Shown: positions 1-6,060, counted from the stretch's first letter. The stretch: 6,978 bases of DNA from Pseudomonadota bacterium (GCA_023411035.1 JAEYPE010000232.1:1-6978); one strand, 5' to 3'. Program-made: numbers and translations. The notes: generated from the letters alone by a model not told the origin.

Positions 1-230
1 ACAAGGTCATCGACGTCTACATCTGCAAGCTCCGCAAGAAGATCGCCGAGGCCACCGGCGGCGCACGCTACATCGAGACCGTCTACGGACGCGGCTACAA
101 GTTCGAGGCCCCGCCCGAGCATGAGGAGACCGCGGCTCCCGCCGCCGTTTCCACGGCTGCCCGGCGCTTTCCGGCCATCCCCTTCGCCGCCGCCAATCTG
201 CATCCCGGCTGCCTCGTCGCCGCCGAGTGA
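1..230 (+). CDS. Response regulator, OmpR/CtrA-type winged-helix output domain (C-terminal fragment)
   Basis: This is the last 75 codons of a gene that begins left of the window. The frame runs from base 3 to the TGA at 228-230. The visible residues KVIDVYICKLRKKI, then RYIETVYGRGYKF, are the recognition helix and the C-terminal beta-hairpin wing of an OmpR-family DNA-binding domain. VIDVYICKLRKK followed by GRGY is especially like CtrA and the flagellar regulators Rem/FtcR of alphaproteobacteria, but the receiver domain is outside the window, so these cannot be told apart. After GRGYKF there is an unusually long Ala/Pro-rich tail of about 40 residues that does not look like part of the fold. 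Lying beside a flagellin locus, it may control motility genes; that is inference from position. It is convergent with the transporter at 296-1150. Confidence 0.85.
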   Translation, partial: KVIDVYICKLRKKIAEATGGARYIETVYGRGYKFEAPPEHEETAAPAAVSTAARRFPAIPFAAANLHPGCLVAAE

Positions 231-231
231 C

Positions 232-270
232 GCGGCCTATCGACCGCCACTCCCCCAGGCGTGAGGCCGC
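232..270. terminator. Inverted repeat between convergent genes, possible bidirectional terminator
   Basis: GCGGCCT (232-238) and AGGCCGC (264-270) are perfect 7-base inverted arms around a 25-base loop. They start 1 base after the stop of the response regulator and end 25 bases before the stop of the convergent transporter. The place fits a shared terminator, but neither side has a T tract and the loop is long, so the call is weak. Confidence 0.3.
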
Positions 271-295
271 ATCCGACCGACTTGCGCGCATTCAC

Positions 296-1150
296 TCAAA
301 CCACCCCGCGCAAGCGTCCGCGCACCACCAGGGCGATGCCGCCCAGTACCGCCACCGAGGCCAGGACCAACCGTGCCGACACCATCTCGCCCAGCAGCAG
401 CACGCCGCCCAGGGCGGTGATGACCGGCACGCTCAATTGCACCGAGGCTGCGTTGATGGCGCCCAGGCCGGGCAACACCGAATACCACAGCGCATAGCCG
501 CAGCCTGACGCCAAGGCACCCGACAACACCGCATAGGCGACGCCCGCCGCATCCACCGACCAATGCCCGGCGGCCGCCATCACCACCGCCGGCAGCACGG
601 CCAGGGGCATGGCCCGCAGGAAATTGCCCGCCGTGGCAGCCAGCGGGTCGCCGCTGCGCCGTCCCATCAGGGAATAGGCGCCCCAGGCCATTCCGGCCAG
701 CACCATCAGCGCCGCCCCCACCGGCTCCGGTGCGGTGGCTCCGGGCAACAGCAGGATCAGCACCCCGGCCAGGGCGGCGGCAAAGCCGATCCATTGCACC
801 CGGTTCAGGCGCTCGCCGGCCATCAGGCCACGCAAAATCATGGTCGCCTGCACCGCCGCGAACAGCAGCAGCGCGCCAGTGGCGGCGGCCAGGGACAGAT
901 ACGCAAAGGAAAAGCAGGCGGCGTACAGGAACAGCGCCACAGCCGCCGGCCACGAGCCGGCCACGCCGCCCCCGCCCCCGCGCATCGAGGCCAGGGCGTA
1001 CAGCACCGCCGCACCCGAGCCGATGCGGATCAGGGTGAAGGCGGCGGGGTCGATGGCGGTGAGGGTCAGAGCCTGGCGGCAGAAAACGGAATTGGCGGCG
1101 AAGGCTACCATGGTCACGGTGGTCAGCACCGCAAGTCGTGCACCGATCAT
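296..1150 (-). CDS. EamA/DMT-superfamily transporter (10-TM permease)
   Basis: The 284-residue product is a highly hydrophobic integral inner-membrane protein with the build of the drug/metabolite transporter superfamily: two tandem EamA repeats of about five helices each. Hydrophobic segments lie near residues 5-22, 36-54, 68-86, 88-108, 118-136, 144-161, 178-194, 201-222, 230-254 and 258-277. The C-terminal half shows the usual EamA pattern of an SVQLSVPVITALGGVLLLGE stretch followed by a last helix and a basic end (RGRLRGVV). Members export amino acids or other small metabolites; no substrate can be read from the sequence. The start is the ATG giving MIGARLAV. The frame is open for 84 more codons upstream, but those residues are hydrophilic and have no family character. 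A GGAGG lies 14 bases upstream of this ATG and a GGAA closer, so the ribosome site is not ideal. It is divergent from the flagellin gene and has no obvious link to motility. Confidence 0.85.
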   Translation of the reverse strand: MIGARLAVLTTVTMVAFAANSVFCRQALTLTAIDPAAFTLIRIGSGAAVLYALASMRGGGGGVAGSWPAAVALFLYAACFSFAYLSLAAATGALLLFAAVQATMILRGLMAGERLNRVQWIGFAAALAGVLILLLPGATAPEPVGAALMVLAGMAWGAYSLMGRRSGDPLAATAGNFLRAMPLAVLPAVVMAAAGHWSVDAAGVAYAVLSGALASGCGYALWYSVLPGLGAINAASVQLSVPVITALGGVLLLGEMVSARLVLASVAVLGGIALVVRGRLRGVV

Positions 1151-1199
1151 GATCGTTTCCGCTGCCTCCGCAGTATTTTTCAACCCATACTTCCCATTT

Positions 1200-1216
1200 G
1201 AGCAGTCGATCTGCTC
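1200..1216. repeat. Short palindrome GAGCAG-TCGAT-CTGCTC upstream of the transporter
   Basis: Perfect 6-base inverted arms (1200-1205 and 1211-1216) flank a 5-base centre that itself contains TCGA. It lies 50-66 bases upstream of the transporter ATG, next to AT-rich DNA. It could be an operator for a dimeric regulator or a hairpin in the transporter leader. Symmetry and position are all that support it. Confidence 0.35.
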
Positions 1217-1429
1217 CTGACGGAAGGAAAAATAGCTCGATTTCGGCGCAACCGGAAAGCGGGATGACGTTACGACGGCGCCCGCCGCCGCATCGTCGTC
1301 GCCTCGGACATCGCCCCGTCGAAGTCCGCTCGGCGTGTTTTTCGCAAAATGCGCGATTATTTCTAAAAAACCCCCTTCTTTAAAAGTCGAACGGACGCTC
1401 ACGGAAAGCGGCGCTGTTTTTTACTCCGG

Positions 1430-1457
1430 TTTAAACGGGGTGGGTCACAGTCGAATG
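1430..1457 (+). promoter_or_regulatory. Possible sigma-28 (FliA)-like flagellin promoter
   Basis: TTTAAAC at 1430-1436 resembles the -35 class (TAAA) of flagellar sigma-28 promoters. GTCGAATG at 1450-1457 matches about half of the -10 consensus GCCGATAA, with a spacer about one base short. It would start transcription near 1464, giving a leader of roughly 87 bases. The match is imperfect and alphaproteobacterial flagellin promoters vary, so this is a candidate only. Confidence 0.2.
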
Positions 1458-1464
1458 GTCGGTT

Positions 1465-1498
1465 GCGCGCCCATAAAACCAAGTGGGAAGGCCCGCGC
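1465..1498 (+). promoter_or_regulatory. Stem-loop in the flagellin mRNA leader
   Basis: GCGCG (1465-1469) pairs with CGCGC (1494-1498). Directly inside it CCCA (1470-1473) pairs with TGGG (1484-1487). Together they make nine base pairs in two stacked parts with a 6-base bulge on the 3' side and an A-rich 10-base loop. It ends 42 bases before the flagellin SD. In Caulobacter, FlbT acts on the leader of flagellin mRNA, and flbT is encoded just downstream here, so this hairpin is a reasonable candidate target. That link is inference, and GC-rich DNA yields such stems by chance. Confidence 0.3.
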
Positions 1499-1540
1499 AG
1501 TCGGCCCCGGCGTCAGAAAGGCGCTCTGCATCTCGCGAAT

Positions 1541-1545
1541 GGAGA
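1541..1545 (+). promoter_or_regulatory. Flagellin ribosome binding site
   Basis: GGAGA sits 5 bases before the ATG at 1551, an ideal spacing. It overlaps the other in-frame ATG at 1539, which would add MEIN and has no SD of its own. It therefore decides the start in favour of MASIMTNTS, the usual N-terminus of alphaproteobacterial flagellins. Confidence 0.8.
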
Positions 1546-1550
1546 TAAAC

Positions 1551-2795
1551 ATGGCCTCGATCATGACCAACACCTCGGCAATGACCGCGCTGCAGACCCT
1601 GCGCCGCGTGACGGACGATCTGGCGACGACGCAGGATCGCATCTCGACCGGTCTGAAGGTCAACAACGCGAAGGACAACGCCGCCTACTGGTCGATCGCC
1701 ACGACCATGCGCGCCGACGTCGCCGGCTTCAAGGCGGTGAAGGAGTCGCTGGAACTGGGTTCGGGCACGACCAACACCGCGTCGGTGGCCTCCAAGAACA
1801 TCGTCGAGAACCTTCAGACGCTGAAGGCCCGCGTCATCGCCGGCCAGACCAACGGCGTCGACAAGACCCTGATCCAGAACGACATCGACCAGCTGGTGAA
1901 GCTGGTGAAGGGTGCCGCCGCCGACGCTTCGTTCAACGGCGACAACCTGCTGCGCGTCACCTACTCCAACGACGGCACCGCCAAGGACCAGAACGTCGAC
2001 ATCCTGGCCTCGCTGAGCCGCAGCGCCGGCACGGTCGATCCGAGCTACATCAGCTTCCAGCGCCAGGACATGCAGGTCACCTCGATCGTCGGCAAGGCCA
2101 CGATCGAGCAGCAGGTGGACTCCACCAACGACCTGAAGGCCAGCGTCTCCATCGCCCTCGGCGATCCGGACCAGACCTTCATCGACGGCCAGAACCTGGG
2201 CCTGGGCAACCTGACCCTGAACGTCACCAACGAGGCGGGCACCAAGACCGCCGTGACGGTGGACCTGTCGGCCATCGACTACGACACCGACAAGGCGACC
2301 ACCCAGGGCCTGATCGAGACCGCCGTCAACGCGGCCCTGACCACGGCCGGCGCCGACTTCCAGGTGGCCTTCAACGGCGACGCGCTGGAGTTCACCGACC
2401 AGGATAAGAACGCCGACGGCAACTTCACCGCCAAGGTGGACAGCCTGTGGGTCGGGTCGAAGGAAAGCGACGCCTTCGGCGGTCTGGCCGACCTGACGCA
2501 GATCGACGTGACCTCCAACGCCACCAAGTCGCTGGAAGTCATCAACTCCCTGCTCGACAAGGCCATCGGCAAGGCCTCGGTGATCGGCTCCATCGAGAAC
2601 CGCGTGTCGGTGCAGAACGACTTCGTGTCGAAGCTGACCGACTCGATGAACAAGGGCATCGGCGCCCTGGTGGACGCCGACATGAACGAGGAATCGAGCC
2701 GCCTGCAGGCCCTCCAGGTCCAGCAGCAGCTCGCCACCCAGGCGCTGTCGATCGCCAACCAGGGTCCGCAGAACATCCTCTCGCTGTTCCGCTAA
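1551..2795 (+). CDS. Flagellin (filament subunit)
   Basis: The 414-residue protein is the subunit of the flagellar filament, exported through the flagellar type III system and polymerised under the cap. The N-terminal D0/D1 region (about 1-140) shows MASIMTNTSAMTALQTLRR, ISTGLKVNNAKDNAAYWSIA and the SFNGDNLL turn. The C-terminal D1/D0 region (about 335-414) shows IENRVSVQNDFVSKL, DMNEESSRLQALQVQQQLATQAL and the terminal NILSLFR. Residues about 141-334 are the variable, surface-exposed D2/D3 part. The protein has no cysteine, as is usual for flagellins, whereas the 72-codon in-frame upstream extension contains three. This supports starting at 1551. The gene has its own SD and a strong hairpin terminator, so it is probably transcribed mainly alone and at a high level. 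flaF and flbT follow and should control it. I cannot say whether it is the polar or the lateral flagellin of its host, so I give no symbol. An EF-hand-like DxNxDG lies at residues 285-290. Confidence 0.97.
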   Translation: MASIMTNTSAMTALQTLRRVTDDLATTQDRISTGLKVNNAKDNAAYWSIATTMRADVAGFKAVKESLELGSGTTNTASVASKNIVENLQTLKARVIAGQTNGVDKTLIQNDIDQLVKLVKGAAADASFNGDNLLRVTYSNDGTAKDQNVDILASLSRSAGTVDPSYISFQRQDMQVTSIVGKATIEQQVDSTNDLKASVSIALGDPDQTFIDGQNLGLGNLTLNVTNEAGTKTAVTVDLSAIDYDTDKATTQGLIETAVNAALTTAGADFQVAFNGDALEFTDQDKNADGNFTAKVDSLWVGSKESDAFGGLADLTQIDVTSNATKSLEVINSLLDKAIGKASVIGSIENRVSVQNDFVSKLTDSMNKGIGALVDADMNEESSRLQALQVQQQLATQALSIANQGPQNILSLFR

Positions 2796-2803
2796 CCCGA
2801 TCC

Positions 2804-2855
2804 GGCCGGCGTCCCTCCCCGGAGGCGGCGCCGGCCACTCCTTCTTTTCGTTTCC
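2804..2855 (+). terminator. Intrinsic terminator after the flagellin gene
   Basis: GGCCGGCG (2804-2811) and CGCCGGCC (2829-2836) form a perfect 8-base-pair GC stem. Within the loop, CCTC (2814-2817) and GAGG (2822-2825) can pair again. A T-rich stretch with TTTT and TTT runs (2837-2853) follows. It starts 9 bases after the flagellin stop. The T run is interrupted by C and G, so partial read-through into flaF is possible. Confidence 0.75.
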
Positions 2856-2905
2856 AGTCCAAGCCCCAATCCGGCGCCCCCGTGCGCGTTGCATAAGGTG
2901 CGACC

Positions 2906-3298
2906 ATGAGCATCGCCGCCTACCAGCAGACGATGGCCGAGTGCGAAGACCCGCGCCGCATCGAATATCTGGTCTTCCTCCGCATCACCCTGGATCTGGA
3001 GGCCAACCGCGAAGCCGGCTGGCGGTCGGCGGCGCTGAAGGACGCGCTGTGGCGCAATCTGGAACTCTGGAACACGCTGCGCGCCGACCTGCTGGAGGAC
3101 GGCAACGCGCTGCCCGAGGCGCTGCGCGCCGGGCTGGTGTCCCTGTCCTTCTCGGTGGCCCGGCACACCACCCAGGTGCTGCGCGGCGAGGCCGACGCGG
3201 GCATGCTCATCGACATCAACCGCTCGGTCATGCGCGGGCTGCAAGGCGTCGCCCGGACGGAGGCGCCCGCCGAGTTGGAGGCCGCCCATGGCGCTTAA
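2906..3298 (+). CDS. flaF: Flagellar biosynthesis regulator FlaF
   Basis: The 130-residue cytoplasmic protein matches the FlaF family, which in Caulobacter and relatives is needed for flagellin synthesis and secretion and works against FlbT. Recognisable features are the N-terminal AAYQQT and the helical core with R18xxEYLVFLRITLDLE. ALWRNLELWNTLRADLLEDG follows, then the NALPEALRAGLVSLSF segment, and near the end LIDINRSVMRGLQG (101-114). Length is typical. The ATG has AAGGTG at 5 bases distance. The last 11 bases overlap the start of flbT, so the two are translationally coupled. The 110-base gap from the flagellin stop contains the terminator, which suggests that flaF may be transcribed either by read-through or from its own promoter. 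Confidence 0.93.
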   Translation: MSIAAYQQTMAECEDPRRIEYLVFLRITLDLEANREAGWRSAALKDALWRNLELWNTLRADLLEDGNALPEALRAGLVSLSFSVARHTTQVLRGEADAGMLIDINRSVMRGLQGVARTEAPAELEAAHGA

Positions 3299-3740
3299 GC
3301 TCCGCCTCAAGCCCTGCGAGCGCGTGGTCATCAACGGCTGCGTCGTGCAGAACGAGAACCGCCGCTACACCCTGACCGTCAGCAATTTCGCCCAGATCAT
3401 CCGCGGCAGCGACATCATGCAGGAGGACGAGGCCGACACGCCGGTCCGCCGCGCCTATTTCGTGATCCAGAGCATGCTGCTGGACCCCCAGGCCGCGGAG
3501 GAATACGGCAGCGTCGTCGCCGGCATGATGGCGAAGCTCTACACCGCCTTCATCCACCCGGACATGCAGGACCGCATCATGCAGGCGATGCGCAACGTCA
3601 GCGACCGCGACTATTACAAGGCGCTGGCCTGCCTGCGGCCCGTGATGGCCTATGAGGACGGGCTGCTGAACACGCAGCGCCCGCCGCGGGACGAGCGCGT
3701 TCCCGAGATCCGCCCCACAGAGATCCACGCGGAGGCGTGA
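3288..3740 (+). CDS. flbT: Flagellin mRNA regulator FlbT
   Basis: The 150-residue protein is FlbT, a post-transcriptional regulator that represses flagellin translation and destabilises flagellin mRNA when the basal body is incomplete (known from Caulobacter; it acts as an activator in Brucella). The N-terminus MALKLRLKPCERVVINGCVV is the family signature, with C10 where many members have G in KPGER. It is followed by the RRYTLTV strand, the SDIMQEDEADTPVRRAYFVI block (41-60) and helices through residue 127. The last 20 residues are a charged, proline-containing tail. GGAGG at 3277-3281, inside the flaF end, is 6 bases before the ATG. The gene overlaps flaF by 11 bases, and its stop abuts the next gene, so the pair is coupled. 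Its likely target is the flagellin leader at about 1464-1550. Confidence 0.94.
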   Translation: MALKLRLKPCERVVINGCVVQNENRRYTLTVSNFAQIIRGSDIMQEDEADTPVRRAYFVIQSMLLDPQAAEEYGSVVAGMMAKLYTAFIHPDMQDRIMQAMRNVSDRDYYKALACLRPVMAYEDGLLNTQRPPRDERVPEIRPTEIHAEA

Positions 3741-3745
3741 CCGCC

Positions 3746-4129
3746 ATGCCCGCACCCATCCAGGGACTGACCGGCGGCGTGTCCGGCGTCAACGGCGAGC
3801 GCGGCACCGCCAGCGCCGACCTGATCGCCGAAGCCCGCCAGCGTCAGGCCGACCGCCTGCGCGCCGCCCAGGCCGAAGCCGCCAAGGCCACCGAGGTGGT
3901 GGAGGAATCCAGGGCATCGGCGGAATCCGACAACCGCAGCCGGCCCGACCCCATCCCGCCCTACCGCGTCAACCTCGAACCCGGCACGGGCCGCCTGTCC
4001 ACCGAGGTGCTGGACACCCACACCGGCGAGGTGATCCTGCGCATCCCGCCGGCCTATCCCGATCCCGCCGAACTGCGCGAAGCGGCTGAGGACGGCGGTG
4101 GTCCGAAGGCATCGGAGGTGACGGCATGA
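3746..4129 (+). CDS. FlaG-like small flagellar protein
   Basis: The 127-residue product has three parts. First is a Gly-rich N-terminus (IQGLTGGVSGVNGERG). Next comes an Ala/Glu/Arg-rich stretch at about 23-60 likely to be helical or coiled coil. The C-terminal segment at about 72-102 reads YRVNLEPGTGRLSTEVLD and then THTGEVILRIPP. That segment resembles the FlaG family core, where a D-x-x-T-G strand is followed by V-D-x-x-TGEVIRQIPP. FlaG proteins influence filament length in other bacteria, but here the match is partial and the role unproven. I chose the ATG at 3746 because GGAGG (3731-3735) is 10 bases from it. A GTG at 3737 that overlaps the flbT stop would add three residues but lies only 1 base after that SD. 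Its stop overlaps the next start (ATGA, 4126-4129). No signal peptide or membrane segment is seen. Confidence 0.75.
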   Translation: MPAPIQGLTGGVSGVNGERGTASADLIAEARQRQADRLRAAQAEAAKATEVVEESRASAESDNRSRPDPIPPYRVNLEPGTGRLSTEVLDTHTGEVILRIPPAYPDPAELREAAEDGGGPKASEVTA

Positions 4130-4920
4130 GCACGCTCCTGGACTATCGCCAGATCACCCGGAATCAGGACCGCTACGACGCGATGATCCGGTCCCGCCCG
4201 GACGTGAAGCGCAACATCGAGTATTTCCAGGCCAACATCGGCAAGATCACCAGCGCCGAGGAGCTGCTGAAGGACGACAAGCTCTACCGCTTCGTCATGG
4301 TTGCCTTCGACCTGGAAAGCCAGACCTTCGCGCGCGCCCTGATCCGCAAGGTGCTGGACGAGGGCGTGACCGACGAGGGCGCGCTCGCCAACCGCATGAA
4401 CGACAGCAAGTTCAAGGAGATGGCCACCGTCCTGTCGTTCAGCGAGACGGGCGGCGCCCCGCTGAAGGAGCCGGCGATCGTCAAGGCCATCGTGGACCGC
4501 TATGTGGACGTGTCGCTGGAGGTGAAGGCGGAGGAGAGCAATCCCGCCGTCCGTCTGGCCCTCTATTTCGACCGCAAGGCGCCGCGCATCAACAACTGGT
4601 ATCAGGTGTTGGCCGACCGCGCGCTTCAGAAGGTGGTCTTCACCGCGCTCGACATTCCGGAGCAGGCGGCGCTCGGCGACCTCGACCAACTGGTGGACAA
4701 GCTGAAGAAGCGCTACGACATCGCCGATTTCAAGGACTCCGCCAAGGTGCAGAAGTTCCTGGACCGCTTTTCGGCCATGTACGACATGAAGAACGGCGTC
4801 TCCACCGGGACCTCCACCAATTTGCCTTACATCGGGCCGATCAGCCGCAGCGGACGTTCGTCGATCATCACCATCGACCCGTCCATCACCATGTCGCTGC
4901 TGAATTTCCCGCGCTTCTGA
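4126..4920 (+). CDS. DUF1217 family flagellar-locus protein
   Basis: The 264-residue protein resembles the DUF1217 family, found in flagellar clusters of rhizobia and other alphaproteobacteria. The supporting features are STLLDYRQITRNQDRY at the start, RPDVKRNIEYFQANIG, then ITSAEELLKDDKLYRFVMVAF (40-60), followed by FARALIRKVLDEGVTD, NRMNDSKFKEMA and YFDRKAPRINNWYQVLAD. A final LDRFSAMYDM precedes a Ser/Thr-rich tail. The family is largely helical and its molecular role is not firmly established. No signal peptide is visible. GGAGG at 4114-4118 lies 7 bases before the ATG, inside the end of the preceding gene, and start and stop overlap as ATGA. It is therefore translationally coupled to the flaF-flbT run, which supports a flagellar role. 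Confidence 0.85.
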   Translation: MSTLLDYRQITRNQDRYDAMIRSRPDVKRNIEYFQANIGKITSAEELLKDDKLYRFVMVAFDLESQTFARALIRKVLDEGVTDEGALANRMNDSKFKEMATVLSFSETGGAPLKEPAIVKAIVDRYVDVSLEVKAEESNPAVRLALYFDRKAPRINNWYQVLADRALQKVVFTALDIPEQAALGDLDQLVDKLKKRYDIADFKDSAKVQKFLDRFSAMYDMKNGVSTGTSTNLPYIGPISRSGRSSIITIDPSITMSLLNFPRF

Positions 4921-4940
4921 GCGTCGGCCCGCGGAATTTC

Positions 4941-4945
4941 GGGAG
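4941..4945 (+). promoter_or_regulatory. SD whose spacing questions the start of the 362-residue gene
   Basis: GGGAG is only 1 base before the ATG at 4947 but 7 bases before the in-frame GTG at 4953. By spacing the GTG is the better start. The difference is only two residues, so I kept the ATG in the CDS entry. Confidence 0.5.
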
Positions 4946-4946
4946 A

Positions 4947-6035
4947 ATGGCCGTGCAGCCGAGCCGACAGGCCAAGCCGCCGGGCGCGTGGCCGCATGTG
5001 GTGGCGCTGCTGCCCGGCCCGGACGACCGGGACGATGATACGGCCCGCGACTCCCTTCATGTCCTGCCGATGGCGATCCTGCCGCTGGAAACGCCGGGGC
5101 TGCGCCGGGCGCGCCTCATCAAGAACGTGCGGCTCCAGACGGTGGTGGAACTGTTCAACGACGTCCACGCCGGCAGCGGGCAGGTGATGCCCAGCCAGTT
5201 GCCGCTGCATTTCGGCAACCGCTCCCCCGGCCTGGACCGCGACATGCTGATGATCGGGCAGATCGCCCAGGCCGCCAGCTTCGACGTCTATTCCCTGCGC
5301 ATCGAGCTGCGCCGCCTGAAGATCGCGGTGGACGAGCACGCCGCGTTGCGCCTGTCCCAGCGCCGGAGGGAGCATCTGACCCGCTACATGCGCGTCTTCA
5401 CCCGCCCGCTGATCGAAAGCGTCTATGGCAGCGACGACGTGCAGGTGCAGAATGTCGAGGATCTGATCCGCCTGTTCGCCGAACCCGATCTGGACGAGGT
5501 GCGCCGGCGGCTGACCATGATGGCGGACCGGCTGGACATCGCCATGTCCGACATCCCGACCTTCCTTGAGGAATACGGCGACATCTTCCTGTCGCTGGCC
5601 TATTTCAAGCAGTGCCTGGACGAGATCGTGCCCGACGTGCAGGCGTTCCTGGCCTGGATGGACGCGGTACGCGGCTTCAGCGAGATCCGCCGCGACGCCC
5701 GCTACGCCCGCATGCTGGACGAGGTGGGGCGCGACCTGACGGAAATCGCCGCCTCCATCACCGGGCGGTTCGAGAGCTTCGACAACCGGTCCAAGGACTT
5801 CTGGCGCAACATCAACGCCCAGAGCTTCCGCAGCATCCGCGACCTGATCACCAACCACCACGTCACCATCGGCGGGGTGCTGTGCGGGCTGGCGGTGAAG
5901 ATGGCCCTGTGGAAGACCCGCTTCTCCTCCGGCGGCAGCCCGGTCCGCCGGCTGGAGTTCATCCGCTCCGAAATCCTGCCGGGCCTGTCCCACATCCGCT
6001 CGCTGGAGCGCTCGGCGCGGGGCGTCGGGCGGTAG
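4947..6035 (+). CDS. Uncharacterised protein at the end of the flaF-flbT run
   Basis: I do not recognise this 362-residue protein as a named family. It is cytoplasmic by appearance, with no signal peptide. After a flexible, Asp/Arg-rich N-terminus (about 1-37) comes a compact motif, VLPMAILPLETPGLRRARLIKN (39-60). The rest is mostly helical and rich in Arg, Asp and Glu. Stretches that look conserved are LQTVVELFNDVHAGSGQV (63-80) and FLEEYGDIFLSLAYFKQCLD (206-225). A further block holds FESFDNRSKDFWRNINAQSF (275-294), then the TIGGVLCGLAVKMALW hydrophobic patch (307-322), which is too short and mixed for a sure membrane helix. No catalytic motif is evident. It starts 26 bases after the DUF1217 stop on the same strand, so it is probably co-transcribed with flaF and flbT. 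Codon use and GC content are like its neighbours. A flagellar role is inferred from context only. Confidence 0.85.
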   Translation: MAVQPSRQAKPPGAWPHVVALLPGPDDRDDDTARDSLHVLPMAILPLETPGLRRARLIKNVRLQTVVELFNDVHAGSGQVMPSQLPLHFGNRSPGLDRDMLMIGQIAQAASFDVYSLRIELRRLKIAVDEHAALRLSQRRREHLTRYMRVFTRPLIESVYGSDDVQVQNVEDLIRLFAEPDLDEVRRRLTMMADRLDIAMSDIPTFLEEYGDIFLSLAYFKQCLDEIVPDVQAFLAWMDAVRGFSEIRRDARYARMLDEVGRDLTEIAASITGRFESFDNRSKDFWRNINAQSFRSIRDLITNHHVTIGGVLCGLAVKMALWKTRFSSGGSPVRRLEFIRSEILPGLSHIRSLERSARGVGR

Positions 6036-6040
6036 GGGCC

Positions 6041-6058
6041 GCCCGTATCGAAGCGGGC
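6041..6058. terminator. Inverted repeat between convergent genes, possible terminator
   Basis: GCCCG (6041-6045) and CGGGC (6054-6058) can form a 5-base-pair stem, plus a T-G wobble pair, over a short loop. It lies in the 25-base gap between two convergent stop codons. It could stop transcription from both sides, but no T tract accompanies it in either direction. Confidence 0.35.
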
Positions 6059-6060
6059 AA

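Larger units (their letters stand above)
1151..1550. other. Divergent intergenic region between transporter and flagellin gene
   Basis: These 400 bases carry no credible gene. Reading frames that cross them are extensions of the two flanking genes and lack family-like residues. Composition is uneven. There are AT-rich islands at about 1170-1200 and 1335-1385 (TTTTTCGCAAAAT, then ATTATTTCTAAAAAA, then TTCTTTAAAAG) in otherwise GC-rich DNA, as expected for promoter DNA. It must hold the promoters of both divergent genes. Separate entries cover the inverted repeat near the transporter and the sigma-28-like motif and leader stem-loop near the flagellin. Confidence 0.6.

Noticed and set aside
1151..1402. 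An 84-codon N-terminal extension of the transporter frame.
   Set aside because: It is hydrophilic, would lie in promoter DNA, and has no EamA character; the 284-residue form has the normal family length.
1380..1434. Two TTAA elements as a CtrA binding site.
   Set aside because: They are 47 bases apart rather than 7 and neither has the full TTAACC-type half-site; kept only as a side remark.
1484..1499. A GG-N10-GC sigma-54-like pattern (TGG at 1484-1486, GCA at 1497-1499).
   Set aside because: Spacing fits, but the -24 and -12 cores deviate at several positions and such patterns are common in GC-rich DNA; it also overlaps the leader stem-loop.
1335..1550. A 72-codon N-terminal extension of the flagellin frame.
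   Set aside because: Flagellins begin at MASIMTNTS; the extension contains three cysteines and has no family resemblance, and a perfect SD precedes 1551.
1431..2894. A 487-codon open frame on the - strand opposite the flagellin gene.
   Set aside because: It is a codon-position shadow in GC-rich DNA: its residues are V/G/D/R/L-rich without domain features, and it runs antisense to an unmistakable flagellin.
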